From positions 1 through 64,000 of the forward strand of contig NZ_VLNY01000012.1 in assembly GCF_008297975.1 (NCBI RefSeq): 64,000 nucleotides of DNA, read 5' to 3'. The translations under genes and the position numbers were made by a program. The number at the start of each line of letters is the position of its first letter. Position 1 is the stretch's first letter. Source of the DNA: Antrihabitans cavernicola. GTDB lineage: Bacteria; Actinomycetota; Actinomycetes; Mycobacteriales; Mycobacteriaceae. The notes below the pieces were generated by a model. That model had not been told where the DNA came from and did no database searches. It saw nothing but the letters and a program-made list of their open reading frames with translations. Shown here piece after piece: positions 16,284 through 24,958 of the stretch.

Positions 16284-18023
16284 CTACGTCGCGTCCAACA
16301 CCGCGAACGAGTGGCCGGGAATCAGGGTTGCTGATCCGGTTTCGTCCGGCGTCGGCTGCTCCCACCAGATCAGCGGACGGCCGCCCGCAGGCACAGTGAC
16401 CGGCTCTGTGCCGAGGTTGCAGGCGAGACGCAGGCCGCCCCTGCGTACCACGATCCACTGGTGATCTTCGTCGTAGTCGACCGTCAGCTGCGGCAACCAG
16501 GGGTCGGTGAGCTCGGGGCGTTCACGCCGCAGCGCGATCAAGCGGCGATAGCAGTCCAGTAGTTGCGCGTGCGGCTGGTCGCCGAGCTCGGACCAGTCGA
16601 GCTTCGATCGAAGGAATGTCTCCGGGTCCTGCGGGTCGGGTATGTCGTCGGTGTCCCAGCCGTGTTCTTCGAACTCCGACTTGCGACCTGTTGCAGTCGC
16701 TTTCGCGAGTTCGGGTTCCGGGTGCGACGTGAAGAACTGGAACGGCGTGCTCGCCGCCCACTCTTCACCCATGAACAGCATGGGCGTGTACGGCGACGTC
16801 AGCACGAGCGCTGCCTTACAGGCCAATTGGCCCGCGTCGAGATACGAGGCGGGGCGGTCACCGATCGCGCGGTTGCCGATCTGATCGTGGGTGCAGGTAT
16901 AGGCGATCAGCGAACTCGCCGGTGTCCGGCGAACATCGATCGGCCGACCGTGCTGCCGGCCACGAAAGCTGGAATACGTTCCGGCATGAAAGAAGCCGTG
17001 CCGCATCGTGTGTGCGAGGCAGCTCAGCGAACCGAAATCCCCGTAGTAGCCCTGTCGCTCACCGGATACCGCGGCGTGGATCGCGTGGTGGAGGTCGTCG
17101 TCCCATTGAGCCTGCAGGCCGTAGCCGCCCGCCGACCGGGCAGAGATCAGCTTGGGATCGTTGAGATCGCTCTCGGCAATCAGCGTGAGCGGCCTGCGCA
17201 CGTGCGCGCTGAGTCGCTGCGTCTCGACGGCCAACTCTTCGAGGATGTGGATGGCGGTGTCGTCGACCAGCGCGTGGACCGCATCCAAACGTAGTGCGTC
17301 GATGTGGAATTCGCGGAACCACCGCAGCGCATTCTGGATGATGTAGGTGCGAACTTCTGCCGCGCCGGCCCCGGCGATGTTGATGGTCCGGCCCCAGGTG
17401 TTCGCTCCTTCGGCCAGGTAGGGGCCGTACCGGTCGAGGTAGTTTCCGGACGGTCCCAGATGGTTGTACACGGCGTCGAGCACCACGGCGAGGCCCCTGG
17501 TGTGGCAGGCGTCGACAAACCGTTGCAAACCGTCAGGGCCGCCGTAGTTCTCGTGAACCGCGTACCAGAGCACACCGTCGTAGCCCCAGTTGTGATCGCC
17601 GTTGAACGCGTTGACCGGCATGATCTCGACGAACGTGATTCCGAGATCGACCAGGTGATCCAGACGCTCGATGGCGGAATCGAAAGTCCCTGCAGGCGTG
17701 AAGGTTCCGATGTGCAGTTCGTAGAGCACCGCTCCAGCGAGCTGGCGTCCGGTCCAGGCCGCGTCGGTCCAGGCAGAGCGATCCAGCTCGTGCAGCTGCG
17801 ACGGGGAGTGCACGCCGTCTGGCTGGCGCGGCGATCGCGGATCGGGGAGCACGGTGTCGTCGTCATCGAGCAGGAAGCCGTACCGCGACTCCAGTTCGGC
17901 GGGGGCGTCGACCCGCCACCAGCCGTCGGACGACGCCGTCATGTCGTGCACCGCGTCGTCGACCCTGAGCCGAACTGTGCTCGGAGTGGGCGCCCAAACC
18001 TCGAACCGATGCGTGGAAGTCAC
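16284..18023 (-). CDS. treZ: malto-oligosyltrehalose trehalohydrolase
   Basis: A 579-residue GH13 enzyme that releases trehalose from maltooligosyl-trehalose made by TreY. The N-terminal CBM48-like domain begins HRFEVWAPTPSTVRLRV. GH13 regions: DAVYNHLGPSGNY, LRLDAVHAL (nucleophile Asp), LIAESD (acid/base Glu) and YTCTHDQIGNR (transition-state Asp). The GTG start at 18023 overlaps the stop of the glycosyltransferase gene (GTGA); an ATG at 18035 would add four residues. In relatives treZ follows treY directly; here three genes intervene. Confidence 0.93.
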   Translation of the reverse strand: MTSTHRFEVWAPTPSTVRLRVDDAVHDMTASSDGWWRVDAPAELESRYGFLLDDDDTVLPDPRSPRQPDGVHSPSQLHELDRSAWTDAAWTGRQLAGAVLYELHIGTFTPAGTFDSAIERLDHLVDLGITFVEIMPVNAFNGDHNWGYDGVLWYAVHENYGGPDGLQRFVDACHTRGLAVVLDAVYNHLGPSGNYLDRYGPYLAEGANTWGRTINIAGAGAAEVRTYIIQNALRWFREFHIDALRLDAVHALVDDTAIHILEELAVETQRLSAHVRRPLTLIAESDLNDPKLISARSAGGYGLQAQWDDDLHHAIHAAVSGERQGYYGDFGSLSCLAHTMRHGFFHAGTYSSFRGRQHGRPIDVRRTPASSLIAYTCTHDQIGNRAIGDRPASYLDAGQLACKAALVLTSPYTPMLFMGEEWAASTPFQFFTSHPEPELAKATATGRKSEFEEHGWDTDDIPDPQDPETFLRSKLDWSELGDQPHAQLLDCYRRLIALRRERPELTDPWLPQLTVDYDEDHQWIVVRRGGLRLACNLGTEPVTVPAGGRPLIWWEQPTPDETGSATLIPGHSFAVLDAT

Positions 18024-19282
18024 GTTTCCCAGCATGCCTCATGTGCGCATAGCGCCTCTACTGCATCGACGACCGCGCCTGCTCCGTCTTCGTGTGCAAG
18101 GGCGGCGGATACTTCCTTGGCACGTGTTCGGAATCGGGGCTCGGAGACAGCTCGGGTGATCGCGTCGGCCAACGTGTCCGCGTCTACTTCCTTGCGTCTG
18201 ATGGCGGTGGGTGCCACGCCCAAGGTTGTCAGTCGCTTGGCCCAGAACGGCTGGTCCATGATTCCGGTGACCGGAACGGTGGGTACACCTGCTTGCAAAC
18301 CGGCCGCGGTAGTGCCCGCGCCACAGTGATGGACCACCGCGCTCATCTGTGGGAACAGCCATCGGTGAGGAATTTCGTCGATGGTGATCACGTCGTCACC
18401 GGTGCAATGCAACTTGGCCCAACCCGATTGGACGACGCCACGGACGCCCGCCTTTCGTAGCGCCGCACCGATGATGTCGCTGTAGCGCTCGCCGTCGTTG
18501 GTCGCGGTGCTACCGAACCCGACGTAGACAGGTGGCGCTCCCGCGTCGATGAAGTCGGCCAGTTCGGCCGGTGGTTCCCACCTAGTCGGTAGCTCCGGCC
18601 ACCAGAAACCGGCGACCTCGAGTCCGGGGCGCCAGTCCGAGGGCCGCGGCACCACCGTGGGACTGAAGCCGTGCATGATCGGCCACGTTGTGTTACGCCG
18701 GGGAGCGTATTCCTTGACCGTGGTCGGTCGTAATCCCACTGCGGCGCGTACCTCGTTGATCTGCCCGAGAAAAGGCTTGTCGCCCAACGCAGCGAGCTTG
18801 CCCAAGGTCCGATTGCCCCACCGGCCGAGCGAGCGAGTGCCGATGACCGATGGCGGAAATTCTCCCGTCGGAGCCATCGGCTGCATGAAGACGCCCATGC
18901 TCGGAATGCCGAGCCCCTCCGCGACGTGGAACCCGAACATCGATCCGGTCGCGTTGAGAAGAAGTACGTCGGCACCGCGCGCTGCCTCGACGATCGCGGG
19001 ACCCATACCCCGCATGCTGTCCACCATCTCGGCCAACTGCTTCCGCGACGGTCGCATCGCCGTGCCCTCGATGAGCTGCTGGCTCAATTCGGAGCGCGAC
19101 TCCTCTTCCATATCCTTTGGCAGAAAGCGGTATTCGAGGCCGGCATCGGTAACGAGGTCGGCATGTGCCGCCATCGCTGCAATCGCGACCGTGTACCCAG
19201 CGGATCGGAGCCGAACGCCGAGTCCGGTGAAGGGTGCGACGTCACCGCGAGAGCCGAATGCGACGATCACGATTCTGGTCAC
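18020..19282 (-). CDS. UDP-glycosyltransferase-like protein (GT1/GT28 type)
   Basis: A 420-residue GT-B fold glycosyltransferase. The N-terminal motif IVIVAFGSRGDVAPFTGLG and the C-terminal donor-binding region (VYVGFGST about 255, then VVHHCGAGTTAAGLQAGVPTVPVTGIMDQPFWAKRL) match the sterol/rhamnolipid/macrolide-type transferases common in Rhodococcus and mycobacteria. The acceptor is unknown; a lipid or hydrophobic small molecule is likely for this group. The GTG start has GGAGG upstream. It lies 15 bases after the tetR gene and is coupled to treZ by a four-base overlap. Confidence 0.85.
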   Translation of the reverse strand: MTRIVIVAFGSRGDVAPFTGLGVRLRSAGYTVAIAAMAAHADLVTDAGLEYRFLPKDMEEESRSELSQQLIEGTAMRPSRKQLAEMVDSMRGMGPAIVEAARGADVLLLNATGSMFGFHVAEGLGIPSMGVFMQPMAPTGEFPPSVIGTRSLGRWGNRTLGKLAALGDKPFLGQINEVRAAVGLRPTTVKEYAPRRNTTWPIMHGFSPTVVPRPSDWRPGLEVAGFWWPELPTRWEPPAELADFIDAGAPPVYVGFGSTATNDGERYSDIIGAALRKAGVRGVVQSGWAKLHCTGDDVITIDEIPHRWLFPQMSAVVHHCGAGTTAAGLQAGVPTVPVTGIMDQPFWAKRLTTLGVAPTAIRRKEVDADTLADAITRAVSEPRFRTRAKEVSAALAHEDGAGAVVDAVEALCAHEACWET

Positions 19283-19297
19283 GGATACCTCCGATTG

Positions 19298-19942
19298 TCA
19301 GTGGGCACGAGTGCCGAGCTGGAACAGGGTCACCAATTCTTCGCCGTAGGCGACTACGTCGTACTCGAGGTCGCGGGCGAGTTCGGACACCGCGCCGTCG
19401 ATGGCGGCACGGACGGCATTCTTGTAGAGCATGGGGGAGAGGGCGCGAAACTCGCCGTTGCGTACGCCGAGTTGGAAGATCCAGATCGGATCGATCGTCG
19501 CCATATCGCCTTGCGGCGGTTCGGCTTTCACCGACTCCGCAGCAGCCTGATCGAGGCGAAGTCCCCATTCTGTACGGAAGCCGGTCAAGATCTCGTACAT
19601 CGCCACGCTGTGGACGCGGTGCGAATCGAGAAACGCAATATTGGATCGTATGTACGCGGTGAGCTTGCCCGCCGCCGTGCTTTCCGCGGCGATGGCAGGC
19701 ACCATCACCATCGCGCCCGCGGTGAAGATCTCCGTCACGATCGCCTCGACGAGTGAATCTTTGGACTTGAAGTGATAGAGCACAACACTTTTGGCGATAC
19801 CGACGCGATCGGCGATCTTCGCGATCGAGGCCTGCGGATAGCCGACCGCTGCGATCAACTCGATCGCAGCGGTGACGATCTGAGCGCGGCGCGCGCGCTC
19901 GATGAACGTTCTACCGTCGACATCCAGATCCTTAGACCGCAC
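19298..19942 (-). CDS. TetR-family transcriptional regulator
   Basis: A 214-residue regulator with N-terminal helix-turn-helix (about 15-65; QIVTAAIELIAAVGYPQASIAKIADRVGIAKSVVLYHF in two parts) and an all-helical ligand domain. The GTG start at 19942 is six bases after a -10 element and sits inside a perfect dyad, so the gene is probably autoregulated from a leaderless transcript. It is followed after 15 bases by the glycosyltransferase gene, its most likely target. The ligand is unknown. Confidence 0.88.
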   Translation of the reverse strand: MRSKDLDVDGRTFIERARRAQIVTAAIELIAAVGYPQASIAKIADRVGIAKSVVLYHFKSKDSLVEAIVTEIFTAGAMVMVPAIAAESTAAGKLTAYIRSNIAFLDSHRVHSVAMYEILTGFRTEWGLRLDQAAAESVKAEPPQGDMATIDPIWIFQLGVRNGEFRALSPMLYKNAVRAAIDGAVSELARDLEYDVVAYGEELVTLFQLGTRAH

Positions 19943-19949
19943 GGTCTAA
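19932..19949. promoter_or_regulatory. TetR operator dyad TTAGACCG-CA-CGGTCTAA
   Basis: A perfect 8+8 base inverted repeat with a 2-base centre covers the start codon and transcription start of the tetR gene. Confidence 0.6.
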
Positions 19950-19977
19950 CAATAGGTCAATCGATTCAAGCGGGCAA
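19949..19977 (-). promoter_or_regulatory. promoter of tetR-glycosyltransferase genes
   Basis: Minus strand -35 TTGCCC (19972-19977), 17-base spacer, -10 TATTGT (19949-19954), then six bases to the GTG start. The operator dyad overlaps the predicted +1. Confidence 0.5.
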
Positions 19978-19988
19978 CCGTTCAGCCA

Positions 19989-20333
19989 TTATTCGTCGTC
20001 GTCCAGAAAGGCGCCCAGGCGATCCAGGCGGCCCTCCCAGATCGTGCGTCGTTCCGAGATCCAGTGCTCGGCAGTGCGAAGTGTGGTCGGTTCGATTTGG
20101 CAGGTGCGCACCCGGCCGATCTTTTCCGACCTGACCAGTCCGCTGGCTTCCAGGACCTGCAGATGCTGCACGACTGCAGGCAGCGACATGTCGAGCGGCT
20201 TCGCCAGCTCGCTCACCGAAGCCGGACCGCGGCAGAGTCGTTCGACCATGTTGCGCCTGCTCGGATCGGCCAGCGCCGCAAAGATCAGGTCGAGCGCCGT
20301 CCCCTTGCCGGGGGCGCCACTTTTGTTAAGCAC
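19989..20333 (-). CDS. ArsR-family (SdpR-like) winged-helix regulator
   Basis: A 114-residue winged-helix repressor. The core LIFAALADPSRRNMVERLCRGPASVSELAKPLDMSLPAVVQHLQVLEASGLV (about 15-67, in the ArsR/SdpR order) is clear, and the metal-binding ELCV(C/D)L motif is absent, so it is not a metal sensor. Such genes normally precede an SRPBCC/AHSA1 gene; none is here. The GTG start lies seven bases after a -10 element and inside a small dyad. It stands alone between treY and tetR. Confidence 0.85.
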   Translation of the reverse strand: MLNKSGAPGKGTALDLIFAALADPSRRNMVERLCRGPASVSELAKPLDMSLPAVVQHLQVLEASGLVRSEKIGRVRTCQIEPTTLRTAEHWISERRTIWEGRLDRLGAFLDDDE

Positions 20334-20368
20334 AATCTTAAGTATGTTCGAATCCGACGGTTTGTCAA
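20326..20368 (-). promoter_or_regulatory. arsR promoter and operator
   Basis: Minus strand -35 TTGACA (20363-20368), 16-base spacer, -10 CATACT (20341-20346), seven bases to the GTG. A dyad TTAAG-N6-CTTAA (20326-20341) covers the start codon, a likely autoregulatory site. Confidence 0.5.
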
Positions 20369-20378
20369 CGACATCGCG

Positions 20379-22751
20379 CTACCGATCACGCACGAGCAGC
20401 GCGACGGGAAGATCTGCCAGCAAGTCGGTAGCGGGCACCGAACCCCGGTACGTACGCCCGGAGAGGCGGTCGGTCCACGATCCTTCGGGCAGGTCGAGCG
20501 CGGTGTCGCCCCATCCGCTGTCGGGGATGGCCACGGTCAGCCGCGAGGCAACGGCCACGACATCTGCACCGTCGTTCTCCGGACCGCGCGCGAATGCAAC
20601 TATGTGATCGGCTGCGACTCCCTCGGCCGATAGCGGCAGGTAGGATCCGCCGACGAACGATGCCGGGCGTTCTCGGCGTAGCCACAAAGCATGAGCGACG
20701 ACCCAGAGCTTCGCACTGCCCGACGCATCGAGCGGGGGAGCGGACGTCAACGACGCCAACCGGTTTCGACGCACATCGAAGTCGACGACGCGACGGTTGT
20801 CTGGATCGACCAACGAGTCTTCCCAGAGCTCGGTCCCCTGGTAGACGTCGGGAATCCCCGGGCCGACCAACTGAAACAGCTTCTGCCCCAGCGATATGGC
20901 CCAGCCATGCCAGGCGAGCGATGCCACGAAAGCATCGAGCGACCGTCCGACCGGACCGTCGATCACGTCGTCCAGCCAGGTATGCACGCGCGCCTCGAAC
21001 TCGTCGTCCACGCGATCCCATGACGTGCGCAAACCAGCCTCCCGAATGGCCTTCTCCGCGTACGCATGCAGTCGCTCACGCAGATCCGGTACGTCGGCAG
21101 CGGGCCTGCCGTCGCTGGGCCACACGCCGAACAGGTTCTGCCACAGGAACAAGCCGGTGACGCCGTCCGGGCTCGGTGCGGACTGCTCCCAGTCGGACAC
21201 GACGGCCGACCACAGTTGGGGCACCTGTGAGAGCACGCTGATCCGTGCGCGAACGTCCTCGCCTCGTTTGGTGTCGTGCGTGGACAGCGTTGTCATCATC
21301 GCAGGCCACTGCTGCGCTCGTGCCACGTTGGCATCGTGGAAGTCGTCGGGCGAGATGCCGAAACGTGCTGGACTGCCGCCGACCTCTTGCAAGGAGATCA
21401 GTCGAGCTGTGCGATAGAAGAGGCAGTCCTCCACCGACTTCGCCATCAGCGCGCCACACACCTGATTGAAACGAACAGCCGCCTCTCCATCGGCGGACAA
21501 TGCGCGTTCGAGTACCGCCAGCGGCTCGGCCAACTCCGGATTGCGTTGCCTGACAGCGTCGATGGTCGAGCTCAGCAGACCGGCCAGCGGTGCATAGTCG
21601 GCGCGATAGACAGGCATGGACGCCAGCACATCGACGGTGGCGACGGCAAGCGTCGCGGTCGACACGGATTCGCCGGAGTCTCGTCCGATCGCCGCCAAGA
21701 GGCGCCGCACTTCGGGCGCGAGGCCGGTCTGTGCAAGCCCCCGTTTGATCTCGCGTTCGGCGTCGTGCAGCCAACCGGCGTCGCCAGGTTCACCCGTCAT
21801 CCGGATCGACAGCGCAGTCAGGTCCGCTTCGCCTGCGGGGTCGACGAAGAGTCCACCCAATTCGGCAAGAGCCTCATAGCCTGTGGTGCCCTCGATCGGG
21901 AGGGTGGAGTCCAGTGGCTCGTCCGACCCGAGAATCTTCTCGACGAACAGTCGCCGGCTCGGACCGACGAGTGCGCGCAGCCGCTCCAGATACGCTGCCG
22001 GGCGCGACAATCCGTCCGGATGGTCCACTCGCACGCCGTCGATCAGATCTCGGCGCGCCCACTCCGCAATAGCGGAGTGCGTCGCGTCGAATACCTGCGG
22101 ATCTTCCTGGCGCACAGCGGCAAGGCTGTTCACGGTGAAGAACCGGCGATAGGTGGACAGCCCCGACTTCCAGTCGACCAACCGGTACGACTGGCGATCG
22201 TGCACGGCCCTCGGATCGTCGCCCTCTGTGCCGGGAGCGATGGGGAAGCGGTGCTCGTCGTACGCGAGCATCGGCTCCGAATCGCTAGTGTCGATGGTGA
22301 GCTGGGCGAGGTCCGCGGCGCTACCGAGCACAGGAAGCGCGAGTTTGCCGTCAGCGCCGTTGGTTTCGCGCCAGTCGATGTCGAAGTACCCGGCGTGGTC
22401 GGACCCGCGACCTCGCTTCAGCACGTCCCACCACCACTGATTCTGGCGAGGGACCTCGATACCCAAGTGATTCGGCACGATGTCGACCACGACGCCCATC
22501 CCGCGGCTGCGCACCTCTGCGATCAGCTTCTCGAATCCCGCGGAACCGCCGAGGGCATCCGATACCGTCGTCGGGTCGGTGACGTCGTACCCGTGTTGCG
22601 AACCGTCGGCGGCCGTCAGGATCGGTGACAGGTACAGGTGAGATACGCCCAACTGATCCAGGTAGGCAGCGACATCGACGGCATCCGCGAAGGTGAATGC
22701 GTCGCCTCGCATCTGGAGACGATAGGTGCTGACGATGTCGGCAGCGGTCAT
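20379..22751 (-). CDS. treY: maltooligosyl trehalose synthase
   Basis: A 790-residue GH13 enzyme that turns the reducing end of a malto-oligosaccharide into a trehalose unit. Diagnostic features: start MTAADIVSTYRLQM, HLYLSPILTAADGSQHGYDVTD, DIVPNHLG, and GVRVDHPDGLSRP containing the nucleophile. The ATG at 22751 overlaps the glgX stop (ATGA). Length is typical for actinobacterial TreY. With GlgX debranching and TreZ hydrolysis it makes trehalose from glycogen in the cytoplasm. Confidence 0.94.
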   Translation of the reverse strand: MTAADIVSTYRLQMRGDAFTFADAVDVAAYLDQLGVSHLYLSPILTAADGSQHGYDVTDPTTVSDALGGSAGFEKLIAEVRSRGMGVVVDIVPNHLGIEVPRQNQWWWDVLKRGRGSDHAGYFDIDWRETNGADGKLALPVLGSAADLAQLTIDTSDSEPMLAYDEHRFPIAPGTEGDDPRAVHDRQSYRLVDWKSGLSTYRRFFTVNSLAAVRQEDPQVFDATHSAIAEWARRDLIDGVRVDHPDGLSRPAAYLERLRALVGPSRRLFVEKILGSDEPLDSTLPIEGTTGYEALAELGGLFVDPAGEADLTALSIRMTGEPGDAGWLHDAEREIKRGLAQTGLAPEVRRLLAAIGRDSGESVSTATLAVATVDVLASMPVYRADYAPLAGLLSSTIDAVRQRNPELAEPLAVLERALSADGEAAVRFNQVCGALMAKSVEDCLFYRTARLISLQEVGGSPARFGISPDDFHDANVARAQQWPAMMTTLSTHDTKRGEDVRARISVLSQVPQLWSAVVSDWEQSAPSPDGVTGLFLWQNLFGVWPSDGRPAADVPDLRERLHAYAEKAIREAGLRTSWDRVDDEFEARVHTWLDDVIDGPVGRSLDAFVASLAWHGWAISLGQKLFQLVGPGIPDVYQGTELWEDSLVDPDNRRVVDFDVRRNRLASLTSAPPLDASGSAKLWVVAHALWLRRERPASFVGGSYLPLSAEGVAADHIVAFARGPENDGADVVAVASRLTVAIPDSGWGDTALDLPEGSWTDRLSGRTYRGSVPATDLLADLPVALLVRDR

Positions 22752-24871
22752 TCCGCTCGCCGCAACACCAGTAGCGACCTCGACGCCACCTTCACGGCGG
22801 CCTCCGCCGCGAACGATGCGGCGGCCACTCCCGTGCGTTCCGCCGTGTCCAGCACCACTTCCCATCGCGCGCCGTAATCGGAAGCAGGCGTTTCGAATTC
22901 GAGCGCCTCGTCGTGTGCGTTGAAACACAGCAGGAACGAGTCGTCGGCCACTCGCTCGCCACGATGATTCGGTTCGGGGATCGCGTCGCCGTTGAGGAAG
23001 ACCGACAACGACTTGCCGAACCCGCTGCCCCAATCGGACGACGTCATCTCTTCGCCCGCCGGTGTGAGCCACGCGATGTCACGCGATTCTTCTTCGCCGG
23101 TCCGAATGGGTCCGCCCGCGAAGAACCTGCGACGGCGGAACACAGGGTGCTTGCGCCGGAGTTCGATGACGTTGCGAGTGAACGCGAGAAGGTCGGCATT
23201 GGTCTCGGCGAGGCTCCAGTCCATCCAGGACAGCGGTGAGTCCTGGCAGTAGACGTTGTTGTTGCCCTGCTGCGTTCGACCCATCTCGTCGCCGTGCGCG
23301 ATCATCGGGGTGCCCTGGCTCAGCATCATCGTCGCAAGAATGTTGCGGCTTTGCCGTCCACGCAATTCCAGAATTTCCGGATCGTCGGTGGGGCCTTCGA
23401 CGCCGCAGTTCCACGACCTGTTGTGGCTCTCGCCGTCCTTGTTGTCTTCGCCGTTCGCCTCGTTGTGTTTTTCGTTGTAGGACACCAGATCTCGCAGCGT
23501 GAAGCCGTCATGTGCGATGACGAAGTTGATGCTGGCGCTGGGGCGACGGCCGGTGGCCTCGTAGAGATCCGACGAGCCCGTGAGCCGAGATGCGAACTCG
23601 CCCAACGTCGCAGGCTCGCCACGCCAGTAGTCGCGCACGGTGTCGCGGTACTGCCCGTTCCATTCGGTCCACAAGCCGGGGAAGTTGCCGACCTGATAGC
23701 CGCCCTCGCCCACGTCCCACGGCTCGGCGATCAGTTTGACCTGGCTGACGATCGGATCCTGTTGCACCAGATCGAAGAAGGCGGAAAGTCGGTCGACGTC
23801 GTGCAGTTCGCGAGCGAGTGTGGACGCGAGATCGAAGCGGAAACCGTCGACGTGCATCTCGGTCACCCAGTACCGCAACGAATCCATGATCAGTTGCAAC
23901 GTGTGCGGATGCCGCGCGTTGAGGCTGTTGCCGGTACCGGTGTAGTCCATGTAGTGCGACAGATCGCCATCGACGAGTCGGTAGTACGCGGCGTTGTCGA
24001 TACCGCGGAAACAGATGGTGGGGCCCTTGTGATTGCCCTCCGCAGTGTGGTTGTAGACCACGTCGAGGATCACTTCGATACCTTCCTCGTGGAAGGCACG
24101 CACCATCGCTTTGAACTCCGACACCGTGGCACCGGGCTTGGCGACCGAGGCATACTCCGCATGGGGCGCGAAAAATCCGAAAGTGTTGTATCCCCAGTAG
24201 TTTCGGAGGCCCTGATCGAGCAGGGTGTGATCCTGCATGAACTGATGCACCGGCATCAACTCGATCGCCGTGACACCGAGCTCCTTGAGATGCTCGATGA
24301 TCACCGGATGAGCCAGCCCCGAGTAGGTGCCGCGCAACTCCTCCGGAATTCCCGGATGGGTGGCGGTCATGCCCTTCACATGGGCCTCGTAGATCACCGT
24401 CTCGTTGTAGGGACGCTTTGGTGAACGATCCGACGCCCAGTCGAAGAAGGGGTTGATGACCACCGTGGTCATCGTGTGTCCGAGGGAGTCGTCACCTTCG
24501 GTGTAGAGCGACGGGTCGCTGTCGAAGCTGCCGTCGAACGCCTTGCCGTAAGGATCCAGCAGGAGCTTGCTGGGATCGCAGCGATGGCCGTTCTCGGCGT
24601 CCGACGGACCGTGGACGCGATAGCCGTAGCGCTGACCCGGAACGACGGCAGGCAGGTACGCGTGCCAGACGTACCCGTCGACTTCCTCGATGGAGATGCG
24701 CGTCTCACTGCCGTCCCGGGCTATCAGACAAAGCTCCACCTCTTCGGCAACTTCGGAGAACAGCGAAAAGTTGGTTCCTGCGCCGTCGTAGGTTGCGCCC
24801 AGCGGGTATGCGCTGCCGGGCCACACCGCGTGCGGTGCGGATTCGGCGGAATCGTTGTCGAGCAAAGCCAT
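22748..24871 (-). CDS. glgX: glycogen debranching enzyme GlgX/TreX
   Basis: A 707-residue isoamylase-type GH13 enzyme cleaving alpha-1,6 branches of (limit) glycogen. N-terminal CBM48 domain (WPGSAYPLGATYDGAGTNFSLFS) followed by the catalytic barrel with DVVYNHTAEG, GFRFDLAS (nucleophile), LIAEPWD (acid/base) and FVIAHDGFTL. It starts the minus-strand trehalose operon and diverges from bioA across an 87-base gap. Called treX in mycobacteria. Confidence 0.94.
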   Translation of the reverse strand: MALLDNDSAESAPHAVWPGSAYPLGATYDGAGTNFSLFSEVAEEVELCLIARDGSETRISIEEVDGYVWHAYLPAVVPGQRYGYRVHGPSDAENGHRCDPSKLLLDPYGKAFDGSFDSDPSLYTEGDDSLGHTMTTVVINPFFDWASDRSPKRPYNETVIYEAHVKGMTATHPGIPEELRGTYSGLAHPVIIEHLKELGVTAIELMPVHQFMQDHTLLDQGLRNYWGYNTFGFFAPHAEYASVAKPGATVSEFKAMVRAFHEEGIEVILDVVYNHTAEGNHKGPTICFRGIDNAAYYRLVDGDLSHYMDYTGTGNSLNARHPHTLQLIMDSLRYWVTEMHVDGFRFDLASTLARELHDVDRLSAFFDLVQQDPIVSQVKLIAEPWDVGEGGYQVGNFPGLWTEWNGQYRDTVRDYWRGEPATLGEFASRLTGSSDLYEATGRRPSASINFVIAHDGFTLRDLVSYNEKHNEANGEDNKDGESHNRSWNCGVEGPTDDPEILELRGRQSRNILATMMLSQGTPMIAHGDEMGRTQQGNNNVYCQDSPLSWMDWSLAETNADLLAFTRNVIELRRKHPVFRRRRFFAGGPIRTGEEESRDIAWLTPAGEEMTSSDWGSGFGKSLSVFLNGDAIPEPNHRGERVADDSFLLCFNAHDEALEFETPASDYGARWEVVLDTAERTGVAAASFAAEAAVKVASRSLLVLRRAE

Positions 24872-24944
24872 GAGGAAACACTATCGCGCACGGCAGCGGG
24901 TTTCCTGGCGGCCAGCGGCCACGAGGTGGGCGGCGTTACCTGAC

Positions 24945-24950
24945 TACTGT
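24945..24950 (+). promoter_or_regulatory. -10 element of bioA (leaderless type)
   Basis: TACTGT eight bases before the bioA GTG. No BioQ-type dyad is visible in the glgX-bioA gap. Confidence 0.3.
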
Positions 24951-24958
24951 CGAGGGTC

